Assembly: GCA_017442365.1 (NCBI GenBank)
Contig: JAFRZW010000002.1
Span: forward strand, 248,001-312,000
Direction: 5' to 3'
Source: Rikenellaceae bacterium
GTDB lineage: Bacteria > Bacteroidota > Bacteroidia > Bacteroidales > Rikenellaceae
DNA: 64,000 nucleotides
Made by a program: the position numbers and the translations under genes. Below are positions 1-8,098 of the stretch, piece after piece (the first letter of the stretch is position 1; every line of letters begins with the position of its first letter). The notes under the pieces are model-generated. The model saw only the letters and a list, made by a program, of their open reading frames with translations. It ran no database searches and had not been told where the DNA came from.

Positions 1-2
1 AG

Positions 3-344
3 AAGTTCATCGCTGGCGACAAGTACCTGAGCAAGAACCGTGGCGAGTACTCGACCCGTGGTGGCGCAGTAATGCCTTGGTACAACACCTTCAACTTCAA
101 GTTCGCTACCGACATCATTCTGAACACCACCGGTCGTCAGAACAAGTTGACCGTAGGTGTTGATGTTAACAACATCGGCAATATGATCTGCGGTCGTTGG
201 GGCAATGTTCAGCAGTTGAACAGCACCAGCATCTTGAAGTACAGCAACGACAAGTACACCTTCACCGAGCCTACTTGGAGCAAGTACGTAGGTTTCGCAT
301 CGACTTGGTCGGCAATGCTGAGCTTCCGCTACACCTTCAACTAA
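3..344 (+). CDS. TonB-dependent outer-membrane receptor, C-terminal fragment
   Basis: Partial gene: the left window edge cuts it and 113 codons remain in frame from base 3. The piece alternates aromatic and polar residues as expected for the last beta-strands of a 22-strand TonB-dependent barrel, and it ends in LSFRYTFN, a terminal strand with an aromatic residue near the end. SusC/RagA receptors of Bacteroidota end this way. Substrate cannot be told from this fragment. A strong rho-independent terminator follows at 390-420, so this is the last gene of its unit. Another outer-membrane barrel is possible; the SusC call is inference from the strand pattern and the lineage. Confidence 0.7.
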   Translation, partial: KFIAGDKYLSKNRGEYSTRGGAVMPWYNTFNFKFATDIILNTTGRQNKLTVGVDVNNIGNMICGRWGNVQQLNSTSILKYSNDKYTFTEPTWSKYVGFASTWSAMLSFRYTFN

Positions 345-389
345 TCGAGCGAGAGTTCGTCAGAACTTAAACGACATTAGATAATTTAC

Positions 390-420
390 GGGTCGCTTCC
401 TTCGGGGAGCGACCCTTTTT
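390..420 (+). terminator. Rho-independent terminator after the receptor gene
   Basis: GGGTCGCTTCC pairs with GGGGAGCGACCC around a short TTC loop, followed by five T. It lies 45 bp after the stop codon. Confidence 0.85.
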
Positions 421-426
421 CACGCC

Positions 427-727
427 ATATGGGCGTGTTTTGCTGTTTTCGGTTTAGCAGGTCTTGGAAATTCTGCAAAACCAGTAGCCTTTTGCCACTT
501 GTATTACGATGGGCATTTTTGCTATATGGGCGTGTTTTGCTGTTTTCGGTTTAGCAAGTCTTGGAAATTTTGCAAAACCAGCAGCTTTTTGCCACTTGTA
601 TTACGATGGGCATTTTTGCTATATGGGCGTGTTTTGCTGTTTTCGGTTGTGGGAGGCATTAATCGGTTCGCAAAACCAGCAATCTCTTGGCGAACTTTGC
701 CCATCTACTTTGTTTGCCATATGGGCG
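427..727. repeat. Tandem repeat with 97-bp period, intergenic
   Basis: The phrase ATATGGGCGTGTTTTGCTG begins at 427, 524 and 621, exactly 97 bp apart, and a degenerate ATATGGGCGGAC begins at 719. The first two units are nearly identical over their full length. The third diverges after about 40 bp, and the fourth keeps only its start. ORFs that cross the repeat are not credible genes because they merely read the repeat. It fills most of the 600-bp gap between the receptor and the phosphodiesterase. Confidence 0.9.
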
Positions 728-731
728 GACT

Positions 732-812
732 CATCATTGGCGGGTGGGGGGCTCGGCTGAAAGCCGACCCGCCAATGATGACACGCTTTTGAAAAAGCGT
801 GGATCTATTTTT
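732..812. repeat. Two strong hairpins, one followed by a T-run
   Basis: A perfect 14-bp inverted repeat, CATCATTGGCGGGT (732-745) and ACCCGCCAATGATG (767-780), encloses a second stem TCGGCT/AGCCGA. Immediately after it, CACGCTTTT (782-790) pairs with AAAAGCGTG and is followed by a T-run at 807-814. The second hairpin could terminate rightward transcripts. The core CATCATTGGCGG recurs at 15704-15715. Confidence 0.7.
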
Positions 813-879
813 TTCTTATTATTTTACTATTAAAAGAATAAAGAGCCACTCTCCTCGGAGAGCGTAGCCTAATTGTTAA

Positions 880-927
880 TTTTGAATCTTGAATTTTGAA
901 TCTTGAATTATATTTTCGCTATCTTTG
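880..927 (+). promoter_or_regulatory. Heptad repeat and promoter of the phosphodiesterase gene
   Basis: Four tandem heptads TTGAATC/TTGAATT occupy about 881-908. TTTG at 895-898, inside the heptads, and TATCTTTG at 920-927 form a Bacteroidota-type -33/-7 promoter with 21 bp spacing. The start codon is at 951. Confidence 0.55.
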
Positions 928-950
928 TGAGAACGAAAATATGCAAACTG

Positions 951-2195
951 ATGAAACGAATTCTGATATTGGCATTTGCAGCGATGGCTGCGGCGTGCTC
1001 GCCCGTGCAACGTGCCGTGCGTGAGATCGCTGCCGATCCCTATACGAACGACAATCGCTATGTCGTGATCCTCTCGATGGACGCTTTCCGATGGGATCTG
1101 GCCGATCACGCCCATACGCCGACGCTCGACTCGCTGCGCGCGGTGGGTACATACGCTACGACCTACCCCGTCTATCCCTCGAATACCTTCCCGAATCACT
1201 ACTCGATGGCTACGGGATTGCACCCCGATCATCACGGCGTGGTCAATAACCGTTTCTATGATAAGGTTTTAGAGCGACCGATGTCGGTCTTTAACTACGA
1301 CGACACGAAGACGCAGAACTTCTGGGGTGGCGATCCGATCTGGAACACAGCCGAGCGTCAGGGTCGTGTGGCGAATATCTTTATGTGGCCGGGTAGCGAG
1401 GTGCCTATTGACGGTCGTCAGGCGACGGTCTGGACGCGCTATTCGGACGAGCCGAGCTATCGTGAGCGTGCCGATTGGGTCGTTGAGGCGATGACGCGCT
1501 CGGTGGAGCAGATACCTAACCTTGTGATGTGGTATTTCGAGGAGCCCGATGCGTCGATGCACCGCTATGGTCCGCTGTCGGAGCAGGCGATTGCGCAGGC
1601 CGAGCATATCGACTCGACGCTGCGTTATTTCTTCTGGAAGATTCGCCAATCGCCTGTGTATGATAAGATTAACTTCATCGTTACGGCCGATCACGGTATG
1701 ACCGAATTATCGGACGACCGCATTGCCAATCTCTATGATGTGCTCGATCCGCAGCGCGTTGTGCGCACGGTTGGCGGAGCGCCGTTTGGCTTGGAAGTTG
1801 AGGCTGGGTATGAGCAGGAGGCTCTGCGCGCGCTGCGTAGGGTGAAGGGTATCAGAGCGTTTGCGCGCGAAGATGTGCCTGCCAAATATAATTTTGGCAA
1901 GCACCCGACACGCATTACCAATATCGTCGTTATGCCCGATCTGGGCTGGACGGTCGAGTATCGCAAGCCCGATGTTGAGCGTCGTCCGATCGGCAAGGGA
2001 GCGCACGGTTTCGATTGCTTCGATCGTGATATGTCGATGGTCTTCTATGGCACGGGACCTGCATTCCGAAAGGGGTATGAGCAGCGTCCGTTCCAAGATT
2101 TGAATATCTATCTTATTCTGTGTCATCTGCTTGGCATCGAGCCGTCGGAGAATGATGGCGATTGGCGTGCGGTGCGCAAGATGTTTGTCGAATAG
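951..2195 (+). CDS. Type I phosphodiesterase/nucleotide pyrophosphatase (ENPP/alkaline phosphatase superfamily) lipoprotein
   Basis: 414 residues. The start at 951 is preferred over an in-frame ATG at 903 because it gives a lipoprotein signal, MKRILILAFAAMAAAC, with Cys16. Family residues are visible: metal Asp44 in LSMDAFRWD, the nucleophile Thr79 in NTFPNH, Asp200 and His204 in EEPDASMH, Asp247 and His248 in TADHGM, and a later HGFD. Length matches bacterial ENPP enzymes, which cleave phosphodiester or pyrophosphate bonds with two zinc ions. Probable site: periplasm or outer membrane. It is followed after 24 bp by a glycosyltransferase, probably co-transcribed. The natural substrate (nucleotide, phosphocholine or other diester) is not determined by sequence. 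Confidence 0.88.
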   Translation: MKRILILAFAAMAAACSPVQRAVREIAADPYTNDNRYVVILSMDAFRWDLADHAHTPTLDSLRAVGTYATTYPVYPSNTFPNHYSMATGLHPDHHGVVNNRFYDKVLERPMSVFNYDDTKTQNFWGGDPIWNTAERQGRVANIFMWPGSEVPIDGRQATVWTRYSDEPSYRERADWVVEAMTRSVEQIPNLVMWYFEEPDASMHRYGPLSEQAIAQAEHIDSTLRYFFWKIRQSPVYDKINFIVTADHGMTELSDDRIANLYDVLDPQRVVRTVGGAPFGLEVEAGYEQEALRALRRVKGIRAFAREDVPAKYNFGKHPTRITNIVVMPDLGWTVEYRKPDVERRPIGKGAHGFDCFDRDMSMVFYGTGPAFRKGYEQRPFQDLNIYLILCHLLGIEPSENDGDWRAVRKMFVE

Positions 2196-2219
2196 CCTGA
2201 AAAAAGTAGAAAACGAGTT

Positions 2220-3125
2220 ATGCCACGTCTTACGGTTGTTGTCGCTACGTATAATCGCTCGGAGTCGCTCATACGCTGTTTGAGTTCGTTCTGCGAGCAA
2301 TCTTCGCCCCGCGCGGAGTGGGAAGTTGTGGTTGTCAATAACAACTCGACGGACGATACCGAGGAGCGTTTTGCGCAGTTCGTGGCGGAGAATCCCGATC
2401 TGCCTGTGCGTATGGTACGCGAAGAGCGTCAGGGACTTAGCCACGCTCGTAACTGTGGAATGGAGGCTACCAAGAGCCCCTATATCGCAATTATCGACGA
2501 TGACGAAACGGTAAATGTGGATTTCGTGCGCGGTTATATCGAGTTCTTCGATGCGCACCCGACGGTGGTGGCAGCGGGCGGTCGCATTGTGCCCTGTTAT
2601 GAGCAGGGTCGCCCGTTGTGGATCTCGCCCTACACCGAGCGTCCGATTGCCAATCCGCTCGATCTGGGCGATGAGGTACGGGCGTTTGGTCGCGGTCGTT
2701 GCCCCGGAGGAGGCAATATGGCGGTAAGGCGCACCGCAATAGAGCGTTTTGGCGCGTTCGATCCTTCGTTGGGTCGTACGGGCAAGCGACTGATCGGCGG
2801 CGAGGAGACCGACTTCTTCAACCGCCTTGCACGCAGTGGTGAGCCATTTTACTACGTTCCGCAGTCGATAATCTATCATCATATCGCATCCGAAAAACTC
2901 ACTCACGACTACTTCACACGCCTTAGCCACGCTATCGGTGTGAGCGAGCAGATTCGCACACGACAGATCGGTCGTTATGGAGTCCGCCTGCTGAGCGAGG
3001 CGGTGAAATGGGCGGCAACGTTGGTGCTGGCTGTGGGGTATGCGTTGAGCCTCCAATGGCCCAAGGCCCGCTATTTGGTCCTTATGCGAGCACAAATTAC
3101 ACGCGGTTTGTGCGAAAAATGCTAA
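2220..3125 (+). CDS. Family 2 glycosyltransferase
   Basis: 301 residues, GT-A fold. LTVVVATYNRSESL opens the nucleotide-binding half. IIDDDETV (Asp93-95) is the DXD metal and sugar-nucleotide site, and GGGNMAVRR plus GGEETDFFNRL are typical acceptor-side motifs of this family. The C-terminal part has one hydrophobic stretch (ATLVLAVGYALSL) that may dock on the inner membrane. Probable role: transfer of a sugar in surface polysaccharide or glycolipid synthesis; donor and acceptor unknown. It lies 24 bp after the phosphodiesterase and probably shares its promoter. Confidence 0.85.
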   Translation: MPRLTVVVATYNRSESLIRCLSSFCEQSSPRAEWEVVVVNNNSTDDTEERFAQFVAENPDLPVRMVREERQGLSHARNCGMEATKSPYIAIIDDDETVNVDFVRGYIEFFDAHPTVVAAGGRIVPCYEQGRPLWISPYTERPIANPLDLGDEVRAFGRGRCPGGGNMAVRRTAIERFGAFDPSLGRTGKRLIGGEETDFFNRLARSGEPFYYVPQSIIYHHIASEKLTHDYFTRLSHAIGVSEQIRTRQIGRYGVRLLSEAVKWAATLVLAVGYALSLQWPKARYLVLMRAQITRGLCEKC

Positions 3126-3162
3126 AATTGTCCTTTTCGAAAGTTAAAACTAATGCCTAAAT

Positions 3163-3194
3163 TTTGTTTTTTTAGGCTTTAAGTCTTAACTTTG
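3163..3194 (+). promoter_or_regulatory. Promoter of the BlaI-type repressor gene
   Basis: TTTG at 3163-3166 and TAACTTTG at 3187-3194, 20 bp apart, fit the Bacteroidota housekeeping sigma consensus. The start codon is about 60 nt downstream of the expected transcription start. Confidence 0.65.
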
Positions 3195-3262
3195 TATAAC
3201 CTAACAGGTGGCACACGTAATGTGCCTATAATGAGTGTGTACACAGTAACCTAATTGTAAAA

Positions 3263-3652
3263 ATGAAAAAACACAACGAACAATTACCTGCATTGACCAA
3301 AGGTGAGGAGAGTGTGATGCAGATTCTTTGGACGCTCGGTGATGGATTGGTGTATGACATTATCGGCAAAATGGCTGATCCGAAACCGAAGTATTCGACA
3401 GTCGCAACATTTATCAAGATGCTTGAAACCAAAGGCTATGTGATTCATCGAGAGGAGGGTCGATTCTATCGTTATTATCCTACGTTCGAGCGCGATAACT
3501 ACGCTCAGCGAGTGCTCAAAAATGTTTTGAACACCTATTTCGATAATCAATTCGGCAATTTAATGGCATTCTACATCGAGCGCGAAAAGCCATCTACGGA
3601 AGAATTGGGGGCGCTTGCCGTGCAGATCAACGCTGCACTCGAACAGGAGTAA
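3263..3652 (+). CDS. BlaI/MecI/CopY-family winged-helix repressor
   Basis: 129 residues, the usual length of this family. LTKGEESVMQILWTLGDG and the following KYSTVATFIKMLETKGYV form the winged helix that binds palindromic operators in BlaI and MecI; the C-terminal half would dimerise. Classical relatives are inactivated by a BlaR1/MecR1 (M56) membrane protease. None is encoded next to this gene, so either the partner is elsewhere or the signal differs. It stands alone with its own promoter (3163-3194) and terminator (3676-3708). Targets unknown. Confidence 0.87.
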   Translation: MKKHNEQLPALTKGEESVMQILWTLGDGLVYDIIGKMADPKPKYSTVATFIKMLETKGYVIHREEGRFYRYYPTFERDNYAQRVLKNVLNTYFDNQFGNLMAFYIEREKPSTEELGALAVQINAALEQE

Positions 3653-3675
3653 TCGAATGTATCCCGAAAAATGAG

Positions 3676-3708
3676 GTCGCCTCGCCGTTGTGCGTGGCGA
3701 CTTTTTTT
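3676..3708 (+). terminator. Terminator of the BlaI-type gene
   Basis: GTCGCC (3676-3681) pairs with GGCGAC (3696-3701), followed by seven T. Confidence 0.75.
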
Positions 3709-3742
3709 GTATCGAGATGAGGTGTGGCGGGTGAGGCCGAGA

Positions 3743-4720
3743 TCAGCGTTTCGACCGTCTCGATCGTTTGGGGTTGCCCGATAATTGGCTAATTACTTGG
3801 CGGTTAAGTTCGTCGATACGGCTATGGTTGAGCTGCGCCAGATAGATGTTTGTGGTGCGTTCGCTGGTGTGTCCCATTCCTGCGCTGATGATCTGAATCG
3901 GAGCTCCCGAATCGCGTGCCATTGTCGCCCACGTGTGGCGAGCAACGTAGTATGTGAGTGGCTGCTCGAATCCCAGCTCGCGTCCCAATGCACTGATATA
4001 TCGATTCAGATCACGCTGCTGCGAGCGATAATTCTTGTAGTTTCCCTCGCTGTTAAGGATCGGCAGCAGAAAGTCCGATTGGGAGTTGTAGCGGTCAATG
4101 ATCTGCTGCATACAGGGCTCAATGGCCATAGTGAGCCACTGCCTCGTTTTGCGACGCTGGTAGCTCAGTATGTTGTCGTGAATGTCGCTCTTGCGCAGGT
4201 AGGCCATATCGACAAACGACATTCCACGTGTAAAAAAGCTGAACATAAATAGATCGCGCGCAAATGCCATACGCGGATTGCGCCCCGAGAGATCATAATC
4301 GGCTATGCGTCGCAGATTTGTGGGCGAGATGGCGCGTTTGATGGTAGCGATCTGATTGATACGGACATAGAGAAATGGATCGCGTCGTGTGTGGAGATTT
4401 ATCTCCATCGAGGCGACGTTATAGACTGCGCGCAGGTAGCGCAGGTAGAACGAGATGGAGTTGGGGCTTAAACCCGCTTGTCGGAGCCACACCTCGTACT
4501 CGACAACCACCTCGCGCGTCAGTTGCGCTACGCTCACTCGTCGCGGACTAAGAAATGCTGCAAATTTGCGGCACGCCATTCGGTAGTTTGCGGCCGATCC
4601 GTTGCGTCCTTCGCGCTCGACGCGGGCAACGTATGCACCGAAAAAGTTTAGGAGGTCGGGCGTGCGTCCTGCACTACGTTGCATTGCGACGGTTGATTGT
4701 TGATACTTGGGTACTCTCAT
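3743..4720 (-). CDS. Tyrosine recombinase (phage integrase family)
   Basis: 325 residues. N-terminal SAM-like core-binding domain (about 22-115) and C-terminal catalytic domain (about 130-310). Catalytic residues visible: Arg165 in FFTRGMS, Arg261 in YVARHTWA, His284 in GMGHTS and the nucleophile Tyr293 in NIYL. The first His of the HxxR box is Tyr258 here, a substitution common in Bacteroidota members. The family cuts and rejoins DNA, and in Bacteroidales many such enzymes invert promoters or move integrative elements. No element cargo, tRNA attachment site or invertible repeat is visible beside it, so its target is unknown. It lies downstream of the terminator at 4750-4778 and is probably transcribed separately. 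Confidence 0.88.
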   Translation of the reverse strand: MRVPKYQQSTVAMQRSAGRTPDLLNFFGAYVARVEREGRNGSAANYRMACRKFAAFLSPRRVSVAQLTREVVVEYEVWLRQAGLSPNSISFYLRYLRAVYNVASMEINLHTRRDPFLYVRINQIATIKRAISPTNLRRIADYDLSGRNPRMAFARDLFMFSFFTRGMSFVDMAYLRKSDIHDNILSYQRRKTRQWLTMAIEPCMQQIIDRYNSQSDFLLPILNSEGNYKNYRSQQRDLNRYISALGRELGFEQPLTYYVARHTWATMARDSGAPIQIISAGMGHTSERTTNIYLAQLNHSRIDELNRQVISQLSGNPKRSRRSKR

Positions 4721-4746
4721 CGGGTTTGAAGTAGTTTGGTTGTTGC

Positions 4747-4778
4747 AAAAAGCCCCGAACGGGAATGATTCGGGGCTT
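4747..4778 (-). terminator. Terminator of the rfbA-rfbB-DUF5009 unit
   Basis: AAGCCCCGAA (4750-4759) and TTCGGGGCTT (4769-4778) form a 10-bp perfect stem. On the minus strand a T-run (A at 4747-4751) follows it. Confidence 0.85.
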
Positions 4779-4790
4779 CTTGATGGTGTT

Positions 4791-5993
4791 TTAGAGTTTC
4801 AGTTTTATATGCAATTTTTCGAGTAGAATCGAGAAATATGCCATCGCAATTGCCCACGCTGCCGAGCCGCAGATCGCAAGCAATGCGCTGTCGGGTTGTT
4901 TGTAGAAGAGCAGACGGAAGGGCAGCAGCGCGATTGCCGAATAGAGTACGCTGGGTGCCAGATAGGTGGTCATCGAGTTGCGACCCGTCGTCGAGAGCAG
5001 CGAGGTGTAGCGCGTGCGTCCGCAAATATCGGTGCGATAGAAGACCAATGCAAGCAGTAAGAGGCTGATACCGTTGCAGATAAGTCCCCAGCTCGGCGTT
5101 GCCAGAATCTTCGAAATGATGTACCAATTACGCAGCACGAAACCTGCCACGATCGACACAACGCCTGCCACAACGAGTGTCCACATCTTGCGGCGTTTGT
5201 CGTGCGAGCTACGCATAAAATATGTTCCCGTAACCAGACCTGTCAGTACGATCATCGGGGTATTGCCTTGAAGCACAGTGCCTAAGATGGGACGGAGCGA
5301 TACGGCCCAATCATTCACACCTGCTGACGACAAGCAGTTCAGACCGAAGAAAATAGCCCAAACAACCACCGCCCCAATGAGCGAGCCACGTGTGGCGAGG
5401 CTTGTCAGCGCAGCCACGACGTAGCCCCAACCGATCAGTCCGAGAATGCCCCACCAGCTTGCAACGAGCCACTGCGGATCTTCAGGCGTGCCGGCGCGGA
5501 AGATTGCCAACAAGACTACGATCCCGATAAAACCGATTGCCTTCAATACCTTGAATAATAGCGCGTAACGACTTTCGCGCGGGTAGTTGTTCCACAACAT
5601 AAACAGGAACAGATAGAACAGCCAGCGCCACGTCGACGAGGTGATTCCCGTCATTTCGGGGTTCAAGCGACCTGCGTTGAGCAGTGCAACACCGATGCAG
5701 ATCAGCGACAGTGTGCGCCAGAGAATGTGCCCTGCGATTGCAAGGTCCGATGAGCCGCGACGACGACGCGCCTCGATAGCATAGGGAATCGAAATTCCCA
5801 CCATAAACAGAAAGCTGGGGAAGACCCAATCGGCCAATCCCATACCGTCGTAATTCATCTCCGTATGGCCCAACCACGCGGGTACACCGGGCATATAGAG
5901 GTCATTTACGAACAGCATCAGCAGCAACGTCAGACCTCGAACGATGTCGATCGAGAGAATGCGCTGCGACGAGTTTTGAGAGTTAGTATTCAT
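4791..5993 (-). CDS. DUF5009/NagX-like membrane acyltransferase (heparan-alpha-glucosaminide N-acetyltransferase family)
   Basis: 400 residues with about ten hydrophobic segments. The N-terminus ILSIDIVRGLTLLLMLFVND and the following FPSFLFMVGISIPYA are hallmarks of the HGSNAT/YeiB-like acyltransferase group, in which a conserved Asp-Arg-Gly opens the first helix. These integral membrane proteins move acetyl groups onto sugars or transport GlcNAc-type sugars; NagX homologues sit in GlcNAc-use loci. Here it is the third gene of a unit after rfbA and rfbB (39 bp gap), so it may acetylate a deoxysugar or its polymer; that link is inference. A perfect terminator follows. Confidence 0.8.
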   Translation of the reverse strand: MNTNSQNSSQRILSIDIVRGLTLLLMLFVNDLYMPGVPAWLGHTEMNYDGMGLADWVFPSFLFMVGISIPYAIEARRRRGSSDLAIAGHILWRTLSLICIGVALLNAGRLNPEMTGITSSTWRWLFYLFLFMLWNNYPRESRYALLFKVLKAIGFIGIVVLLAIFRAGTPEDPQWLVASWWGILGLIGWGYVVAALTSLATRGSLIGAVVVWAIFFGLNCLSSAGVNDWAVSLRPILGTVLQGNTPMIVLTGLVTGTYFMRSSHDKRRKMWTLVVAGVVSIVAGFVLRNWYIISKILATPSWGLICNGISLLLLALVFYRTDICGRTRYTSLLSTTGRNSMTTYLAPSVLYSAIALLPFRLLFYKQPDSALLAICGSAAWAIAMAYFSILLEKLHIKLKL

Positions 5994-6032
5994 ATAATTA
6001 AACGTTGTGTGTATCAGCGTTTTAGGTGCGCG

Positions 6033-7085
6033 TTAGCGTTGGTCGTACATTCGGCTGTAATAGTTGCGATACTCGCCCGAGGTAACAGCCGTGAGCCACT
6101 CCTCGTTGTCCAAATACCAGCGCACGGTGCGCTCTATGCCCTCCTCGAAATCGACCTCAGGCGTCCAGCCTAACTCCTCGCGCAGTTTGGTCGAGTCGAT
6201 AGCGTAGCGTAGGTCGTGTCCCGCACGGTCGCGCACGAATGTAATGAGGTTATCGTCCTCACCCTCAGCGCGTCCGAGCAGACGGTCGGTCGTCGCAACG
6301 AGCAATCGAACGAGGTCGATGTTGCGCCACTCGTTGCTGCCACCTATATTATATGTCTCGCCCACGCGCCCGCGATGGAAGATCAGATCAATCGCTCGCG
6401 CGTGATCCTCGACGTAGAGCCAATCGCGCACGTTCTGCCCACGACCATAGACAGGCAACGGTCGGCGTTCGCGTATGTTGTTGATGAACAGCGGGATAAG
6501 TTTCTCGGGGAATTGATAAGGTCCGTAGTTGTTCGAGCAGTTGCTGACGACGATCGGCAGCCCGAACGTGTCGTGGAACGCACGCACAAAGTGGTCGCTC
6601 GACGCCTTGCTGGCCGAGTAGGGCGAGTGGGGTTCGTAGCGCGACAGCTCGGTAAATGCCCCCTCGGTGCCCAACGAGCCATAGACCTCGTCGGTCGAAA
6701 CGTGGTAGAAGAGATGCTGCGCGCCGTCATTCCAACGCTCCTTTGCCACCTGCAACAACGTGAGCGTACCCAGAACATTGGTGCGCGCGAAGGCAAACGG
6801 ATCGTCAATCGAGCGATCGACGTGGCTCTCAGCTGCCAGATGAATCACGCTGTCGATCGAGTGGCGGTCGAACACCTCACGCACCGCCTCGACATCGCAA
6901 ATATCGACACGCTCGAAACGGTAATTCGGAGCCTGCTCGACATCGCGCAGATTGGCGGGATTGCCCGCATAGGTCAGTGCGTCGAGATTGACAATCAGAT
7001 AATTGGGATATTTATTGACCATCAGTCGTACCAAGTGCGATCCGATAAATCCGGCACCACCCGTGATCAGAATTTTACGTTCCAT
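6033..7085 (-). CDS. rfbB: dTDP-glucose 4,6-dehydratase
   Basis: 350 residues. Extended SDR fold: NAD-binding GGAGFIG (residues 9-15), active-site Thr-Asp-Glu 131-133, and the Tyr156-xxx-Lys160 pair in YSASK. LDALTYAGN and the full length match RfbB/RmlB. It converts dTDP-glucose to dTDP-4-keto-6-deoxyglucose in the cytoplasm, the second step toward dTDP-rhamnose and other dTDP-deoxysugars. It lies 19 bp downstream of rfbA on the same strand. The next enzymes, rfbC and rfbD, are not in the window, so the end product is open. Confidence 0.95.
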   Translation of the reverse strand: MERKILITGGAGFIGSHLVRLMVNKYPNYLIVNLDALTYAGNPANLRDVEQAPNYRFERVDICDVEAVREVFDRHSIDSVIHLAAESHVDRSIDDPFAFARTNVLGTLTLLQVAKERWNDGAQHLFYHVSTDEVYGSLGTEGAFTELSRYEPHSPYSASKASSDHFVRAFHDTFGLPIVVSNCSNNYGPYQFPEKLIPLFINNIRERRPLPVYGRGQNVRDWLYVEDHARAIDLIFHRGRVGETYNIGGSNEWRNIDLVRLLVATTDRLLGRAEGEDDNLITFVRDRAGHDLRYAIDSTKLREELGWTPEVDFEEGIERTVRWYLDNEEWLTAVTSGEYRNYYSRMYDQR

Positions 7086-7104
7086 AATTTGCCGTTTTGC
7101 GAGG

Positions 7105-7986
7105 TTACTTTTTCGAATCGGCGACCTTCAACAGGTAGCGACCGTAGGGATTGCGCGCCATCGGCTCGGCCACTTTGCGTAGCTCTTCGTCCGAGATCCA
7201 GCCGTTGCGGAAGGCGATCTCCTCCAAGCAGGCGATCTTGACGCCCTGACGTTTCTCGATCACCTCGACGAAGATCGACGCCTCGGCCAACGAGTCGTGC
7301 GTACCCGTATCGAGCCAAGCAAATCCCTCGCCAAAGGTATCGACGTGTAGCTCGCCATCGCTCAGAAACTGCTGATTTACAGATGTTATCTCCAACTCGC
7401 CACGTGCCGAGGGACGAATCGAGTGAGCGATTTCGACCACGCGGTTGGGATAGAAATAGAGTCCCACAACGGCATAGTTTGACTTCGGTGCTGCTGGTTT
7501 CTCCTCGATCGAAAGGCAGCGACCCTCGGCATCGAACTCCGCTACGCCATAGCGTTCGGGATCATCGACGCGGTAGCCGAATATTGTTGCACGGCTCTCA
7601 TTCTCAGCTCGTTCGACAGCCTGCGTCAGTTTCTCAGCCAAACCTGCGCCGTGGAAGATGTTGTCGCCCAGCACCAGACAAACGCTATCGCCCGCGATGA
7701 ACTCCTCGCCAATCAGGAACGCCTGCGCCAATCCGTCGGGCGAAGGTTGCTCGGCATACTCCAAACGCACGCCGAAATCCGATCCGTCGCCCAGCAGACG
7801 GCGGAACGAAGGTGCGTCTTGTGGCGTCGTAATGATCAGGATATCACGCACTCCCGCCTGCATCAATACCGAAATGGGGTAATAGACCATCGGTTTGTCG
7901 TAGATCGGGAGCAGTTGTTTCGAAACGCCCTTAGTTATCGGATAGAGTCGGGTGCCGGAGCCGCCGGCCAGAACGATGCCTTTCAT
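7105..7986 (-). CDS. rfbA: Glucose-1-phosphate thymidylyltransferase
   Basis: 293 residues, the standard RfbA/RmlA length. [16 protein letters not shown] with the following [12 protein letters not shown] is the nucleotide-binding signature, and [14 protein letters not shown] and the LDTGTHDSL segment are also characteristic. It makes dTDP-glucose from glucose-1-phosphate and dTTP and feeds rfbB directly downstream. First gene of the rfbA-rfbB-DUF5009 unit. Its promoter (8050-8081) is divergent from that of metY. Confidence 0.95.
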   Translation of the reverse strand: MKGIVLAGGSGTRLYPITKGVSKQLLPIYDKPMVYYPISVLMQAGVRDILIITTPQDAPSFRRLLGDGSDFGVRLEYAEQPSPDGLAQAFLIGEEFIAGDSVCLVLGDNIFHGAGLAEKLTQAVERAENESRATIFGYRVDDPERYGVAEFDAEGRCLSIEEKPAAPKSNYAVVGLYFYPNRVVEIAHSIRPSARGELEITSVNQQFLSDGELHVDTFGEGFAWLDTGTHDSLAEASIFVEVIEKRQGVKIACLEEIAFRNGWISDEELRKVAEPMARNPYGRYLLKVADSKK

Positions 7987-8049
7987 CTGTTTGCTGATTA
8001 AGTGGTTGCACGTGCCACGAAAACGGGCCGACGTGCAAAATTATTCTTA

Positions 8050-8081
8050 CAAATATAAAACATTATTACGAGAAAAACAAC
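8050..8081 (-). promoter_or_regulatory. Promoter of rfbA, minus strand
   Basis: Read on the minus strand: GTTG (8078-8081), 20 bp, TATATTTG (8050-8057). This predicts a leader of about 55 nt before the start at 7986. It faces away from the metY promoter, only 17 bp further on. Confidence 0.5.
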
Positions 8082-8098
8082 CCCACGCACCGCACTGA

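Noticed and set aside
499..792. 97-residue plus-strand ORF and overlapping frames before the phosphodiesterase gene
   Set aside because: It simply reads the 97-bp tandem repeat (duplicated FCYMGVFCC-like text) and a hairpin; no start context, no family.
1707..3095. 462-residue minus-strand ORF
   Set aside because: Antisense to the phosphodiesterase and glycosyltransferase genes, which have clear motifs. Frequent TCG, CGT and GAT codons leave few antisense stops, so long antisense frames are common here.
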